A stretch of 64,000 nucleotides of DNA from Gloeotrichia echinulata CP02 (GCA_038087035.1 CP051187.1:2609001-2673000); one strand, 5' to 3'. Shown: positions 8,596 through 18,494, counted from the stretch's first letter. Notes: generated from the sequence alone by a model not told the origin. Numbers and translations are program-made.

Positions 8596-9945
8596 ATGGT
8601 TAAAATAGTTACACGAAAATCTCTGGGAAAAGAAAATGTCTATGATATTGGGGTTGAGCATGACCATAATTTTGCCATAAAAAATGGTTTGATCGCCTCC
8701 AATTGTTTCAATAAGTCCCATTCAACTGCCTATGGATATGTCACTTATCAAACTGCGTATTTAAAGGCTAATTACCCACTAGAATATATGGCAGCACTGT
8801 TGACTGCTAACAGTGGTGATACAGAAAAGGTGCAAAAATATATTAATAATTGCACCACTATGGGTATTGAAATTGACCCGCCGGATATTAATCGCTCTGG
8901 GTTAAATTTTACGCCGGTAGCAGACAAGATTATATTTGGATTTACGGCAATTCGCAATGTGGGACAGAATGCGATCGCCTGCATTTTGTCAGCCAGAAAT
9001 GAGGGCGGCGAATTTAAATCTTTGGGAGATTTTTGCGACCGCGTTGATTTGCGTGCTATTAACCGCCGGACGTTGGAATCATTGATTTATTGTGGAGCTT
9101 TTGATAAAATCGAACCCAATCGTCACCAGTTAATTCAAGACCTAGCACTGGTTTACGATTGGGCACAAGGCCGCGCTAAAGATAGAGCTAGCGGTCAGGG
9201 AAGTATCTTTGATTTATTAGGTGGTGGCTTTGCTGCTACTAATAAAAAAGCCAATAATTCCTTTGAAACAGCACCCAAAGCTCAACCTGTTTCTGACTTA
9301 CCTCCCCAGGAAAAGTTGCGGATGGAAAAGGAACTTTTGGGCTTTTATGTATCAGACCATCCGCTGCAATCCTTGAAGCAAATGCTACCACTCCTTACTC
9401 CCATTAACCTTTCCCAACTAGGCGAACAAAGAGAAGAAACCAAGCTTTGTGCAGTTGTGATGTTGAATGGAGTCAAAAAAGTAGTCACGAAAAAGGGCGA
9501 CCAAATGGCAATTTTGCAAATAGAAGACCTCAGTACACAATTAGAAGCTGTAGTCTTTCCCAAAACTTATGAACGCATTAGTTTCCTTCTCCAGGTTGAT
9601 GCGAGGTTAATTGTTTGGGGTAAACTAGATCGGCGTGATGACAAAAATCAATTTATTGTTGAAGATGCCGAACCCGTGGAAACTGTACAAATGGTGATGG
9701 TGGAACTAAATCCCCAACAAGCAGCCAACATTGAAGAACTACATCGCCTGAAAACGATTTTGCAGGAACAGTCAGGAGACAAAGAAAAAGCTAAAATGCC
9801 AGTAATTGGGATTGTACAAGCTGAAAATTCTCGTAAACTTGTGCGCTTGGGTTGGCAATTTTGTGTACAAGATTCTAGAATAACTGTTCAAGCCCTTCAA
9901 AATGCCAGATTTACTGCTCACATTAGACCGCTGATTGGTAGTTGA
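8596..9945 (+). CDS. dnaE: DNA polymerase III alpha subunit, C-terminal half with split-intein Int-C
   Basis: In many cyanobacteria DnaE is encoded by two separate genes whose products are joined by protein trans-splicing. Residues 1-36 here are the C-intein (starts MVKIVTRKSLGKENVYDIG, ends with Ala-Ser-Asn), closely matching the well-known Nostoc Int-C; splicing occurs before Cys37 of the CFN extein. The extein (about 413 residues) has the helix-hairpin-helix region and the OB-fold segment (LCAVVMLNGVKKVVTKKGD) of DnaE. ATG at 8596 is chosen because it starts the intein exactly, and GGGTGAAG precedes it; the frame is open upstream to 8557 but those 13 codons are not part of Int-C. The N-half gene is not in the window. 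Confidence 0.97.
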   Translation: MVKIVTRKSLGKENVYDIGVEHDHNFAIKNGLIASNCFNKSHSTAYGYVTYQTAYLKANYPLEYMAALLTANSGDTEKVQKYINNCTTMGIEIDPPDINRSGLNFTPVADKIIFGFTAIRNVGQNAIACILSARNEGGEFKSLGDFCDRVDLRAINRRTLESLIYCGAFDKIEPNRHQLIQDLALVYDWAQGRAKDRASGQGSIFDLLGGGFAATNKKANNSFETAPKAQPVSDLPPQEKLRMEKELLGFYVSDHPLQSLKQMLPLLTPINLSQLGEQREETKLCAVVMLNGVKKVVTKKGDQMAILQIEDLSTQLEAVVFPKTYERISFLLQVDARLIVWGKLDRRDDKNQFIVEDAEPVETVQMVMVELNPQQAANIEELHRLKTILQEQSGDKEKAKMPVIGIVQAENSRKLVRLGWQFCVQDSRITVQALQNARFTAHIRPLIGS

Positions 9946-10350
9946 TAATACAAATTTGGTTTCCTGGTGCTGACAACTATAGGACTGATAACTGGTTAAG
10001 CTTAAAAAAGTTTAAAACCCTGTAACAACGCTTAAGCATTCTTAATACACAGCAACTTCTCACCGAGTAAAGCTACTACAAGCATAGAACCATTTACACC
10101 CTAATTCTTTAGCCTGTTACATGTTTTGTGACTACTGTTGACTGATTGAATTTCTTTTATTTCCTTCTTTTTTTGCCCTTTATCATCCGGTGACTAGATA
10201 CCCTTGACTCTATTTTAACTAAATAACCCTAGATAATTGACTATTTATCAGTTTTTTAGTTACTTATGCGGATGAAAAAGGCCATGAAAATGTGGTATTT
10301 TTTGATGCCGGGTTATCTAGGCAACAGCTAGAGGAAGGAGCAAACACTTG
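9946..10350. other. Intergenic region, no gene seen
   Basis: AT-rich, without long repeats or convincing RNA-gene signals. It presumably holds the promoter of the gene at 10351, which has a strong GAGGAAGGAG ribosome binding site at 10331-10340. Confidence 0.5.
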
Positions 10351-10878
10351 ATGATCGCAAATGACGTACATAAATTCGTTTCATATTGTAAAAAAATTCA
10401 GCCCCAAACTCAAGAAAATATTAAAAAATTTTTTGAGGGGGTGATCGTATTTCCTTACGACAAAGAACTCCTCTTGCAAGCGTATTTATTTCTGAACCTG
10501 AAAAAATTATTTCCTTCATGCTGTGAATTGTTGTTATTTGAAAAATCTCCAATTGCAGATTATACAGATTTAGGGAAATGTGATTTTGTTTACTTGACAA
10601 AACAAGGTAGTGTATTTCTCATCGAAACAAAATTTATTGATACGCAGGCAACAGGAGCAACGGAAAGAAAAAGGAGAAATAAGCATAGAAACAAGGTTTT
10701 TGAACAAGTTATAACTCTCAAAAGCCGATTTAGTCAATATTGGAATATCCCATCAGATCAATTAGAGTGTGGCGTGTTCACCACAGATCCAGAAGTTGAT
10801 TGGCGGGGCAATGATGTTAATGTTGTAAGTAAATCAATCTCTATCGAAAATCTCGAAGACTGGCGACGGAATTATTAA
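10351..10878 (+). CDS. Hypothetical protein with PD-(D/E)XK nuclease-like motif
   Basis: This is a 175-residue protein not assigned to a named family. The central strand pattern CDFVYLTKQGSVFLIETKF (residues of about 73-92) matches the D-(X)n-ExK core of PD-(D/E)XK nucleases, followed by a Lys/Arg-rich helix. N-terminal half is helical. It could be a small endonuclease of an accessory or defence system, but the fold is inferred from one motif only. A TTG three bases upstream is an alternative start; the ribosome site GAGGAAGGAG serves both. It is flanked by about 400 and 660 bases of non-coding DNA, with no partner gene, which suggests independent acquisition. Confidence 0.6.
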   Translation: MIANDVHKFVSYCKKIQPQTQENIKKFFEGVIVFPYDKELLLQAYLFLNLKKLFPSCCELLLFEKSPIADYTDLGKCDFVYLTKQGSVFLIETKFIDTQATGATERKRRNKHRNKVFEQVITLKSRFSQYWNIPSDQLECGVFTTDPEVDWRGNDVNVVSKSISIENLEDWRRNY

Positions 10879-11540
10879 ACAAGTAACTCATCTTGTCAGT
10901 CTGTAAACAAAATTAAAGCAATTCGTAATTTGCAATTGGCTACGCCCCGCAACGCTTACGCAATTACATTTTTTGACGGGAATTTAGACCCCGACATAAA
11001 TTGCGCTGCTTATATCAGGAGCGGACTCAAACCCCCACAATTTGCTAGAAATTAAAATCATTGCAGTGGGTAGTTTTCAGCCGATATGTGAACCGGAGTC
11101 CTTTTTCGCCCCATTTTTGTAATATTTCTTGCCAAATTTTAATATATTTTAATATATTAGCGAACTGCTACCCTAATCAAAGTATTCATCATCAACTTTG
11201 AACTACTCCAGGTATGAATGCAGGTGGTTCCAATCGCTACGCGAACGTGCCGTGTGAGGAACTGGTTTTAGACATGGGGGTTTTTCGACAGCTAAAATAA
11301 TTGTAACAGTCAAGCAGACATGGCAAAGCAGAGAAAAAATCCTTCAAGTCCTGCTATGTCAAGCTTGTATAGCACAAGTTAGGATATGTATGGTCAATCC
11401 AACAGCAATACAATATCAAAAGTAATTCCAAACTACATTAAGAGATTGGCAAGCCAGGATAAATCCTGCAACTAGCGTTCATCCCTGCTTTCAAAAAACG
11501 ATGTTTCCAGCATTTCTTTGATAAAAGAGGTAATGAGAAG
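10879..11540. other. Long intergenic region, no gene seen
   Basis: About 660 bases. It contains a TTTTAATATATTTTAATATATTAG-like AT direct repeat near 11138-11160 and short repeat words (CTACGCCCCGCAACGC near 10941). I see no tRNA, no supported reading frame and no array. It probably holds the promoter of the following gene. Confidence 0.5.
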
Positions 11541-11867
11541 GTGTTAAAGACTCTTTTAGTGTTTGCCATTGGTTTCTTACCATCCCTATTTTCCCTGTGG
11601 GTAATCCGTAAAACCCAATTGCGGGCACGCACACGAATGAGACAAACAAGCATGAACTTGGCAGGGGTGCAGGTACGAGAAAACATCATACCACTGCAAG
11701 GCGATCGCTATTATGTCGAGGGGGTAGGCTACCTCATCGGCGACATCAGCTGCAAATTTAACGCTAGATCTGGCTACATGCGCTGTGCTGTCAATCCCAG
11801 CGGACCTTGTCAGGGATGTCGTCACTATGAACCAAAGGAACTTGCTAGTAACAAACATCAAGCATAA
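11541..11867 (+). CDS. Conserved cyanobacterial small protein (DUF6464-like)
   Basis: This is a 108-residue protein with a GTG start at 11541. It has one N-terminal membrane helix (LLVFAIGFLPSLFSLWVI), a basic linker (RKTQLRARTRMRQ), then a cysteine-containing domain with VEGVGYLIGDISCKFNARS, RCAVNPSGPCQGCRHYE. The three to four Cys in CxxxGPCQGC could bind a metal or form disulphides. I recognise it as a conserved cyanobacterial family (DUF6464 from memory); function unknown. No neighbours suggest an operon. Confidence 0.72.
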   Translation: MLKTLLVFAIGFLPSLFSLWVIRKTQLRARTRMRQTSMNLAGVQVRENIIPLQGDRYYVEGVGYLIGDISCKFNARSGYMRCAVNPSGPCQGCRHYEPKELASNKHQA

Positions 11868-12303
11868 TCACTACTTAGACTGACAAATTCCACCTTAAAA
11901 GATGAAAAACTTATCGAAAATTCCCCAATAGATTGGTATTGGGGTTGTGGAGCCAATGGCACTGGTAAAAATATTTTAGAAATAATTTTAATGGAGGTAC
12001 CCAATTTACTGTATTATACTTACGTATGGAAAAATTCAAAATTCCCAACTAAAGAATGTTTCCGACATCTCAAAAATCTACTGTCAACTGTTAACCATGA
12101 ACAGTCAACAACTTCAACCCTACAAATAAGTATTTATTCACAGTTAATTTGCCAATATAACTAATATTAATAGACTCAACAGTTGTGTGCTTGCTGACTT
12201 TATAGAGCATTTCTGGAAATTTAACTGTTAATTCCACACTTGCTAAAACTTGCAAAAGCTATATTCTCGTAAAGTAGTAATAACTGAAAGGAGTAAAAAT
12301 ATA
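11868..12303. other. Intergenic region, no gene seen
   Basis: AT-rich spacer without recognisable repeats longer than a few bases. It ends with the AAAGGAG ribosome binding site of the gene at 12304. Confidence 0.45.
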
Positions 12304-12606
12304 ATGTCTAGAACTATAAAGACTAATAAATATTGTAAATGGTCGTGGGATGAATCATTGGGAGGTGATTTTGATGCCTGGGGTACCAGCACATATTTTA
12401 TAGAATTTGGTGATAATTTATGTGCAGTCAGACAGATAGAAGTATATGAAAATGGAAACGTATTATTTTACGATCAAACACACTTAGCAGATGAGTATGG
12501 CATGTTAAGTGATAAACCAATATTTGAAGAAGACATCCAAGAATTTGAAATTACAAAAGCGGAATTTGAACAAATATGGAATACAAAAACACCAATTAAT
12601 AGATAA
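12304..12606 (+). CDS. Small acidic hypothetical protein (DUF6881-like)
   Basis: This is a 100-residue acidic protein. The start at 12304 is chosen because GAAAGGAG sits just upstream; the frame is open further to 12250 but without a better site. The pattern FIEFGDNLCAVRQIEVYENGN followed by DEYGMLSDKPI and a C-terminal EITKAEFEQIWN resembles the DUF6881 family, whose members are often found as immunity-type or accessory small proteins; this is from memory and low certainty. No toxin gene lies beside it. Confidence 0.55.
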   Translation: MSRTIKTNKYCKWSWDESLGGDFDAWGTSTYFIEFGDNLCAVRQIEVYENGNVLFYDQTHLADEYGMLSDKPIFEEDIQEFEITKAEFEQIWNTKTPINR

Positions 12607-13214
12607 AGGCTGCTGACTGCAATTGAGAAATAAGTAACATCATTCCCGGTGTACACGAGGACGGATGAGAATGGACATGTTGACGTTCTCTGGGCACTTT
12701 TAGGGCGGAGATTCTAAAAATTACTTTTTAGGTTTTCTCTTTCAGCGACAAACCTTAAAATCAACCATCCATTACTGGCAATGCTTAAACCAATTAACCG
12801 AACGACCGAACCAATCAAATAGCTCAACTTAGTTGATCCCAGAGGGCTATATCTCCAGAGACTTACTAGGACACTAAGCCTAGAGTTTTCGTGCGCCCCA
12901 CGATACCTTTAAAGACAAAAATGTTTTGTTTTCTGGCTGGTGGTACTTTGTTGTTTTCCCTAGCTTTGATTAGACTCGTATTCGCCACCGAGTTGTCTTT
13001 ATTATTTCCCGAAGAGTCGTGTTGCACTCATTTGAGTCGTCCTGTATCGGCGGATATTCTACAACAGACAAAAAGATTCTATCAGAAAGCCGTCCTTCTA
13101 GGACAGCGGCTCTAGACCCAAATTTCTGGTAAAAAAAACTTAACACTGATGATAAGATGCATCCTGGATTTTGGGAATACTAGATTTATCACCAAACTTA
13201 ACAGGAATTGGTCG
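12607..13214. other. Intergenic region with inverted IS605-type left-end relic
   Basis: About 600 bases. The interval 13085-13135 read on the minus strand repeats the AAATTTGGGTCTAGAGCC ... CTAGAAGGACGGCTTT outline seen at 1935 and 2135. A 74-codon open frame at 12891-13115 runs into that relic and is not supported as a gene. Confidence 0.5.
13085..13135 (-). repeat. IS200/IS605-type left-end-like hairpin, copy 3 (inverted)
   Basis: Reverse complement matches the copies at 1935-2012 and 2135-2182: a GGGTCTAGAGCC arm, a hairpin with CTAGAAGGACGGC, then CTTTCTGATAGAAT where the others have GGTAYAATAG. No transposase remains next to it. Confidence 0.5.
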
Positions 13215-14306
13215 ATGTCTAAAGGTGCATGGAATCCTAGTTCTAAAAATACAGTTCCCATACAACTCCCAGCAACGTACCTGAAATCAACGAATCGCAG
13301 CACAATTACCGACGAATTTGACCAAGATTCACCAGAAGATTTAGTCATTATTCTACAGGAAACTGATGACCAGTTATCAGAAGCATCCCAGTTACTGCGA
13401 CAAGGAATTCAACAGCAGCAAGCTGGTGATTTAATTGCGGCGATCCAGTCTTTAGAACAATCCCTAGAGATGTTTCGCGAAGTTGGGGATTACCAAAAAC
13501 AGGGACAACTGCTGTCTTTGTTAGCTCTGGTAACGTACACTGTAGGGAACTATAAGAAGACTATCTTCTACGGCCAAGAGTGTCTATCCTTGACAAGCGA
13601 GATATTAGACTTATCGCTACAGATGCAGGTATTGTCTCATTTGGGGAACGCATACCGTCATCTTAACGACTATGACAAAGCAATTGACTGTCTGCAAGAA
13701 AGTTTACAAATCACCGAGTTGCAACAAGATAAGCGCAGTCAAGTAGCAGCTTTGAATAATCTGGGATTGGTATACAAAGCTTCGGGTAACTTGCGACTGG
13801 CTATAGAATATCAGGAACAAAGCTTAAAAATTGTTCAGGAACTTCAAGACAACTGGGGTGAGGAACAGGTGCTGAAGAATCTGGGTAATGCTTGGTATGG
13901 CTTGGATGATTATCCAAAAGCGATCGCCTACTACGAGCAATGTCTGAAAATCTCACGCTTCCTAAAAAATTCTCGTAGCGCCTCTCAGGTACTCAAGAAT
14001 CTCGGTAATGCTTGCTATCAATTATGTGAATATGCTCAAGCAATTGTATATTATGAGGAGCGGTTGCATTTAGCTAGAGAACTTCAGGACAAGCGGAGTG
14101 AGGAACAGTCCCTAGGCAGTTTAGGCGTTGCTTGTGAAGCTTTAGGCGACTATAATAAGGCAATTACATATTATGAAGAACGTTTATTGTTAGCAAAGAC
14201 GCTCAAAGACCGCCGCAGTCAAGAACAAGCCCTTGCCAATCTGAGAGTCGCTTGCTACGCCTTGGGTGATTACGCCAAAGCAATGCAATATCAACAGTGG
14301 ACATAA
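13215..14306 (+). CDS. Tetratricopeptide-repeat protein, probably 3'-truncated
   Basis: This is a protein of 363 residues from ATG 13215 (AGGA upstream); an earlier ATG at 13149 adds 22 residues without family support. From about residue 60 to the end there are at least seven 40-residue TPR units of the type LGNAYRHLNDYDKAIDCLQESL, each with the Gly/Ala/Pro-like TPR positions. Cyanobacterial TPR proteins of this kind act as protein-interaction scaffolds. The last unit stops at DYAKAMQYQQWT, in the middle of a TPR helix, exactly where a repeat-rich segment begins (from 14307), so the original C-terminus seems lost. Confidence 0.82.
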   Translation: MSKGAWNPSSKNTVPIQLPATYLKSTNRSTITDEFDQDSPEDLVIILQETDDQLSEASQLLRQGIQQQQAGDLIAAIQSLEQSLEMFREVGDYQKQGQLLSLLALVTYTVGNYKKTIFYGQECLSLTSEILDLSLQMQVLSHLGNAYRHLNDYDKAIDCLQESLQITELQQDKRSQVAALNNLGLVYKASGNLRLAIEYQEQSLKIVQELQDNWGEEQVLKNLGNAWYGLDDYPKAIAYYEQCLKISRFLKNSRSASQVLKNLGNACYQLCEYAQAIVYYEERLHLARELQDKRSEEQSLGSLGVACEALGDYNKAITYYEERLLLAKTLKDRRSQEQALANLRVACYALGDYAKAMQYQQWT

Positions 14307-14440
14307 TGAGATTATGGGTAGGGGCGCAAGGCCTTGCGCCTCTACTTGAAACCTCTCTCGAAACCTCTATCCTACAAGGATATTGCTTGCGAATAATGAG
14401 ATTATGGGTAGGGGCGCAAGGCCTTGCGCCCCTACGGATG
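14307..14440. repeat. Tandem pair of TAATGAGATTATGGGTAGGGGCGC... repeats
   Basis: Two direct copies (about 14304-14345 and 14394-14435) of AATGAGATTATGGGTA followed by the GGGGCGCAAGGCCTTGCGCC palindrome, about 90 bases apart. They lie directly at the end of the TPR gene. Confidence 0.85.
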
Positions 14441-14666
14441 ATCGAACGACGCCACAAACCCTGCCAAAAACCCTGATTCTGCCCTGCGATGAGGGGTTAA
14501 ACCTACCATTCGCCAGTGGTCTCCTACAAGGCGAGAGGCTTTGAAACCACGCTTTCTTACAAGGATGCTGATAGAATAGAAATTCTGCAAACATTATACA
14601 GATGCCAACTCCCAATTGCTCCAATCACATTAAACGGGTGGCATTGATACCAGTATCCCCATTGTC
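14441..14666. other. Intergenic spacer before uracil-DNA glycosylase
   Basis: Short degenerate repeat words (CCTACAAGG, GGTTTGAAACC-like) continue from the TPR end. I see no gene. The glycosylase start at 14667 follows at once. Confidence 0.45.
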
Positions 14667-15356
14667 ATGACTAGCGATATCCAACTCAGCCTCTTCGATG
14701 AATCAAGTTTTAAGCAACCAGATCTGATTCCCACAAACGCCAAAATTTCCATTCCCCCTGGCACATATGCCCAAATGACAGAATTGGCACAGCATTGTAA
14801 CCAGTGCCATCGTTGTCCATTGGGAGAAACTCGTACTCATGCTGTTGTGGGACGGGGTAATTTGCAAGCACCAATCATGATTATCGGGGAAGCACCTGGT
14901 CAAAATGAAGACGAAACAGGTTTACCTTTTGTCGGTAGATCGGGGCAACTATTAGAAAAGATTTTGGCTTCTGTGGAACTGACTACTGAGAATGATGTAT
15001 ACATCGCCAATATTAATAAATGCCGCCCACCAAATAACCGTCCTCCTACTCCTGACGAAATGGCAGCTTGTCTACCTTATTTATTAGAACAAATTCGCCT
15101 GGTTGACCCCAAAATAATTTTATTAACAGGTGCAACCGCGATTAAAGGGATAACTGGGGACAAGCGGGCTATTACGAAAATACGTGGCGAATGGATAGAG
15201 TGGCAAGGGCGTTTATGTATGCCAATTTTTCACCCTTCTTACTTGCTGCGTAGTCCTTCTAAAGAAGTGGGTGCGCCTAAATGGTTGATGTGGCAAGATA
15301 TGCAAGCGGTACGAGCTAAATACGATGAAATTCGGAAAAATACCGAAGATCTTTAA
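14667..15356 (+). CDS. Family-4 uracil-DNA glycosylase (Fe-S type)
   Basis: This 229-residue protein excises uracil from DNA to start base-excision repair. Family-4 features: CNQCHRCPLGETR near residues 44-56 (two of the four Fe-S cysteines), active-site loop GEAPGQNEDETGLPFVGRSG, NINKCRPP (third cysteine), and the late HPSYLLRSPS motif with the catalytic-region His. Length is normal. Cyanobacteria use this thermophile-type UDG. It stands alone; a TCATTTG repeat array follows directly. Confidence 0.92.
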   Translation: MTSDIQLSLFDESSFKQPDLIPTNAKISIPPGTYAQMTELAQHCNQCHRCPLGETRTHAVVGRGNLQAPIMIIGEAPGQNEDETGLPFVGRSGQLLEKILASVELTTENDVYIANINKCRPPNNRPPTPDEMAACLPYLLEQIRLVDPKIILLTGATAIKGITGDKRAITKIRGEWIEWQGRLCMPIFHPSYLLRSPSKEVGAPKWLMWQDMQAVRAKYDEIRKNTEDL

Positions 15357-15357
15357 T

Positions 15358-15402
15358 CGTCATTTGTCATTTGTCATTTGTCATTTGTCATTTGTCATTG
15401 GT
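15358..15402. repeat. STRR array, TCATTTG heptamer
   Basis: About six TCATTTG units immediately after the uracil-DNA glycosylase stop codon. The same unit recurs at 43916, 48213 and 63815. Confidence 0.9.
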
Positions 15403-15540
15403 AAGGGTTTGGGTTTGGGGCATATTTATGTTTCATAAAAATATCTAGTCTAACTTGCAGGTTTTACCAGTTAATTAACCCTCAGATTTAGTGTCACTGG
15501 AATTACTTGGTAGAGTTGGTGCAGGTGTTGTGCTGGCTGG

Positions 15541-17790
15541 CTATGGTGAAATATTATCACATGGACTGTTTTGTCCCTCTGGCAATACATTCACCTCAAA
15601 CCTTTTAAGTTGGGATTGAGATAATTTAATAGGTTCTTTTGTCTTTGCTGTTTGCAAAGGGTTGGAACTATTATCTTGACACACCTGTAGATGCACAACC
15701 TTGTCTTGAGGATTTTTGTTCTGCGGTAGTATTTTCTCAACTCGTAAAAAAGTACCAGAAACCAAAGGTTTTTTCTTTTGATTTTGAAAGGTTATTTCTT
15801 CCTTGGTTTTAATCACCCACCCTTCCTTAAGATTGTCAACGGTTCGCTGTGTAGATTCTTTTGTAGAAGTTGGTTGCGGCGTTGAAGTTGGAGGAGCAGT
15901 AGATATAGGAGCAGAAGCTGGTTCCAGCGTTGGGATTGAAGTAGGATTAGATACCGACTTACTTGGTGCTAATACATTATTATGAATCACCCAGTATCCT
16001 ATTGCACCTACAGCTACCACCAATACTGCTGGAACTATCACCCCTAATGGCACCTTGGGAATTCTAGCAGAAACTGGTTGTGAAATTGCGTGTGTTTTTT
16101 CGTTGAAATTGCTTTGGATGACTGTCCCTTGTGCGCTTCTCGTCGCCAGATCAACAGTTTGGTAGGCGGAACTTTCTGGAATAACTGCTGTTAGTGGTGA
16201 TTGTGGTTCGACGTATGTGACTTGATAATGTACCAAAGCAATGGTGACATTATCGTGTCCATTTTTAGTATTAGCAATTTCGATTAATCTTTCGCCAATA
16301 GTCGTTAAATCTGCTTCGGCTGTTATAATGGGTAAAATTTCTGTTTCCCAGTAATCTTCTACGCGGTCAAAATCGCTCAAACCATCGGATGTGAGGAGAA
16401 AAACCCCATCTTCGTCGAGGATAAACCGCTGCCCTGTGGGATGTAATGAGGTGCTGGAACTCATCCCTAAAGCCTGTACCAGAGAACCAGAACCACCTTG
16501 TTGTGTGGCTTCGCGATAGATGGCATAGCCTAGCCGAACTTCGCGAGAGGCGACATCATCATCAAGGGTAACTTGATAACAACCGTGGCGCGTAATCCAA
16601 TAGGCACGACTGTCACCGACATGGGTAATATATATTTCATGGGCAATTGGTAACGCCATCACTAAGGTGGTGCCCATGCGTTGACGCCCGTTTCTGCCCT
16701 CGCTGTCGTTGCGCTGACTGATTTTATCATTAGCAGCAAACACTGCTGATTCTAATTTATTGAGCAGCACTGAGGGTCTGGTGTGGTCAGTCGGAACGCT
16801 TGTTAGTTCCTCTAGGCGCTCCCGGATTGTTTCAATTGCTAAATTAGATGCCACATTACCGCCCTCGTGTCCGCCGATACCGTCGCAGACAATGGCTAAG
16901 GCTCTAGGATCGGGAGGTTTGCTGACTAAGGTGCCACTGGGAGGGTAACAAGCATCTTCGTTACGTTGGCGGACTGGGCCTGTGTCAGTTTTTGTAAATA
17001 TTTTAATCTTAGGCGTTTGTGAGTGCCCTAAATCTGCTATTGCTTGATCTAAGACTGCAATTAATTGCTCTGGTGAGTTAATCCTCTGCTGAATTAGAGC
17101 TTGGCTAATCTCCTGCATAAATTCAGCTATAGCTGGCTTTGCGTTTGCTGCTAATTGCTGCCAAAATTCACCTAATTGAGACAATCTGGGTGCCGTTGGC
17201 GTGTCTAAACGCAATGTCAACAATCTAATTAATGACCCTTCTGTCCGTAATAGATTAGAGTCGAGTAAACTAGAAGCAACACCTTCGCTTAAAAAACGTT
17301 GCCAGAGGTTTGCTATTTGCCATAGCCAATTGAGTTGGCGTAGCGATGTGGCATCATGCCAAGCAGCAGTTAACTCAGGGCATAGCTGGACTTGTAGTCC
17401 TGTGCTATCAATCTGTAGGGGCGCTTTTTCTAAGAGAAAAATTTCTTTGTCCGATTGCCCATGAACTACGGGCAATACTCCATATACCTGTGGTACATGT
17501 ATACGGTATGGAATTAGTCTCAGGTAGGGTCTGATTGCCGGCAAATTATCTAATTCAGGCGCTTGGGGAACTATTCCTGGCGCGGTGTCTAAAACCACAG
17601 ATTGATTGATGACTAAATAGCGTTGAGCTAATATTTCGCCTGGACTACCCACATTCAGACCGTCTCCCACAACCCAGAGGTAACGTTTGGGTAGGGGTGT
17701 GGCGCATCGCTGGCAAAATTTGTGGGTTAGGGGGTTGGGAGCTTGACACTGTTCATTTGGGCAGCAGAGCGTTACCGCATCATTTTCCAT
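15541..17790 (-). CDS. PP2C-type Ser/Thr protein phosphatase with zinc ribbon and membrane segment
   Basis: This is a 749-residue protein from ATG 17790 (a GTG four codons upstream is possible). The N-terminal zinc ribbon has CCPNEQC and FCQRC; residues of about 30-260 are a poorly conserved domain. The PP2C/PPM core (about 265-510) has the metal-binding motifs RQRNEDACYPP, IVCDGIGGHEGG, HVGDSRAYW, LTSDGLSDF and GHDNVTIALVHY. One membrane helix near 590-610 is followed by a Pro/Thr/Ser linker and an exported C-terminal domain of about 110 residues. It dephosphorylates Ser/Thr on proteins, countering cyanobacterial Hanks-type kinases. The domain order suggests envelope sensing coupled to phosphatase activity. 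Confidence 0.9.
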   Translation of the reverse strand: MENDAVTLCCPNEQCQAPNPLTHKFCQRCATPLPKRYLWVVGDGLNVGSPGEILAQRYLVINQSVVLDTAPGIVPQAPELDNLPAIRPYLRLIPYRIHVPQVYGVLPVVHGQSDKEIFLLEKAPLQIDSTGLQVQLCPELTAAWHDATSLRQLNWLWQIANLWQRFLSEGVASSLLDSNLLRTEGSLIRLLTLRLDTPTAPRLSQLGEFWQQLAANAKPAIAEFMQEISQALIQQRINSPEQLIAVLDQAIADLGHSQTPKIKIFTKTDTGPVRQRNEDACYPPSGTLVSKPPDPRALAIVCDGIGGHEGGNVASNLAIETIRERLEELTSVPTDHTRPSVLLNKLESAVFAANDKISQRNDSEGRNGRQRMGTTLVMALPIAHEIYITHVGDSRAYWITRHGCYQVTLDDDVASREVRLGYAIYREATQQGGSGSLVQALGMSSSTSLHPTGQRFILDEDGVFLLTSDGLSDFDRVEDYWETEILPIITAEADLTTIGERLIEIANTKNGHDNVTIALVHYQVTYVEPQSPLTAVIPESSAYQTVDLATRSAQGTVIQSNFNEKTHAISQPVSARIPKVPLGVIVPAVLVVAVGAIGYWVIHNNVLAPSKSVSNPTSIPTLEPASAPISTAPPTSTPQPTSTKESTQRTVDNLKEGWVIKTKEEITFQNQKKKPLVSGTFLRVEKILPQNKNPQDKVVHLQVCQDNSSNPLQTAKTKEPIKLSQSQLKRFEVNVLPEGQNSPCDNISP

Positions 17791-18494
17791 AGTTTCTCGC
17801 ACCGATCAGCGATTGGCAATTTTTTTTGAGCTTTGGTAGCGGCAATCTAGACCGCTCATGTTTTAAGAATTCGACATACTCAATTTCGGATCATGATTTT
17901 AGCTGGTGGATACCAGCAGGTGCTAATACTTATTTATTTACATATTTAAAGAATACGCTCCTCATTCAATGCTACAGCCTCATCATAGCTTTTATTGCTC
18001 TGGAACTTGCGATCGCCAGCATACTTGACTCCAACCCTCTCGCCGAAGAATAACCCCAAGACAACTGTTGTATTGGCTTGTGGTAGATTATTCCATCAGC
18101 AACAGGCAAATAATCCTGGTATTTCTTTAGTTTATAAGTTGCTGGGCAGAAATTAACTTTAATTAACAATTAAGATATCTCCTTGATTTACTGAATCAAG
18201 GTTATAGTCGCGCCATTCGTATAAGTCGGTCATCATTCTCTGAGGCAATCCACCATGCTATTTGATTAACAATGTCATTGAGTTTGGTGGTAGTCAAGAG
18301 CAAAGCTACCAAATTTTCCTGATATTTTGTCAACTAGATTACTTTTACATCTTGAGTTTGACAGATTAATGATTGAGCCAGCTTAAAATACTGATTTCAT
18401 CTGAAAATTTGCGGGAGAAAAACTGGCTTTTTGTCTCTAGAAAAAGTATAAGTCCGACGTGGCGATCGCTTGACGATAACCTTTGCGACAGCAG

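Noticed and set aside
12891..13115. 74-codon frame with a hydrophobic segment (LAGGTLLFSLALIRLVFA)
   Set aside because: No ribosome site, no family match, and its end runs into the inverted IS605-type left-end relic at 13085.
17826..18053. 75-codon frame with a hydrophobic stretch upstream of the PP2C gene
   Set aside because: No ribosome site and composition like non-coding sequence; I could not support it.
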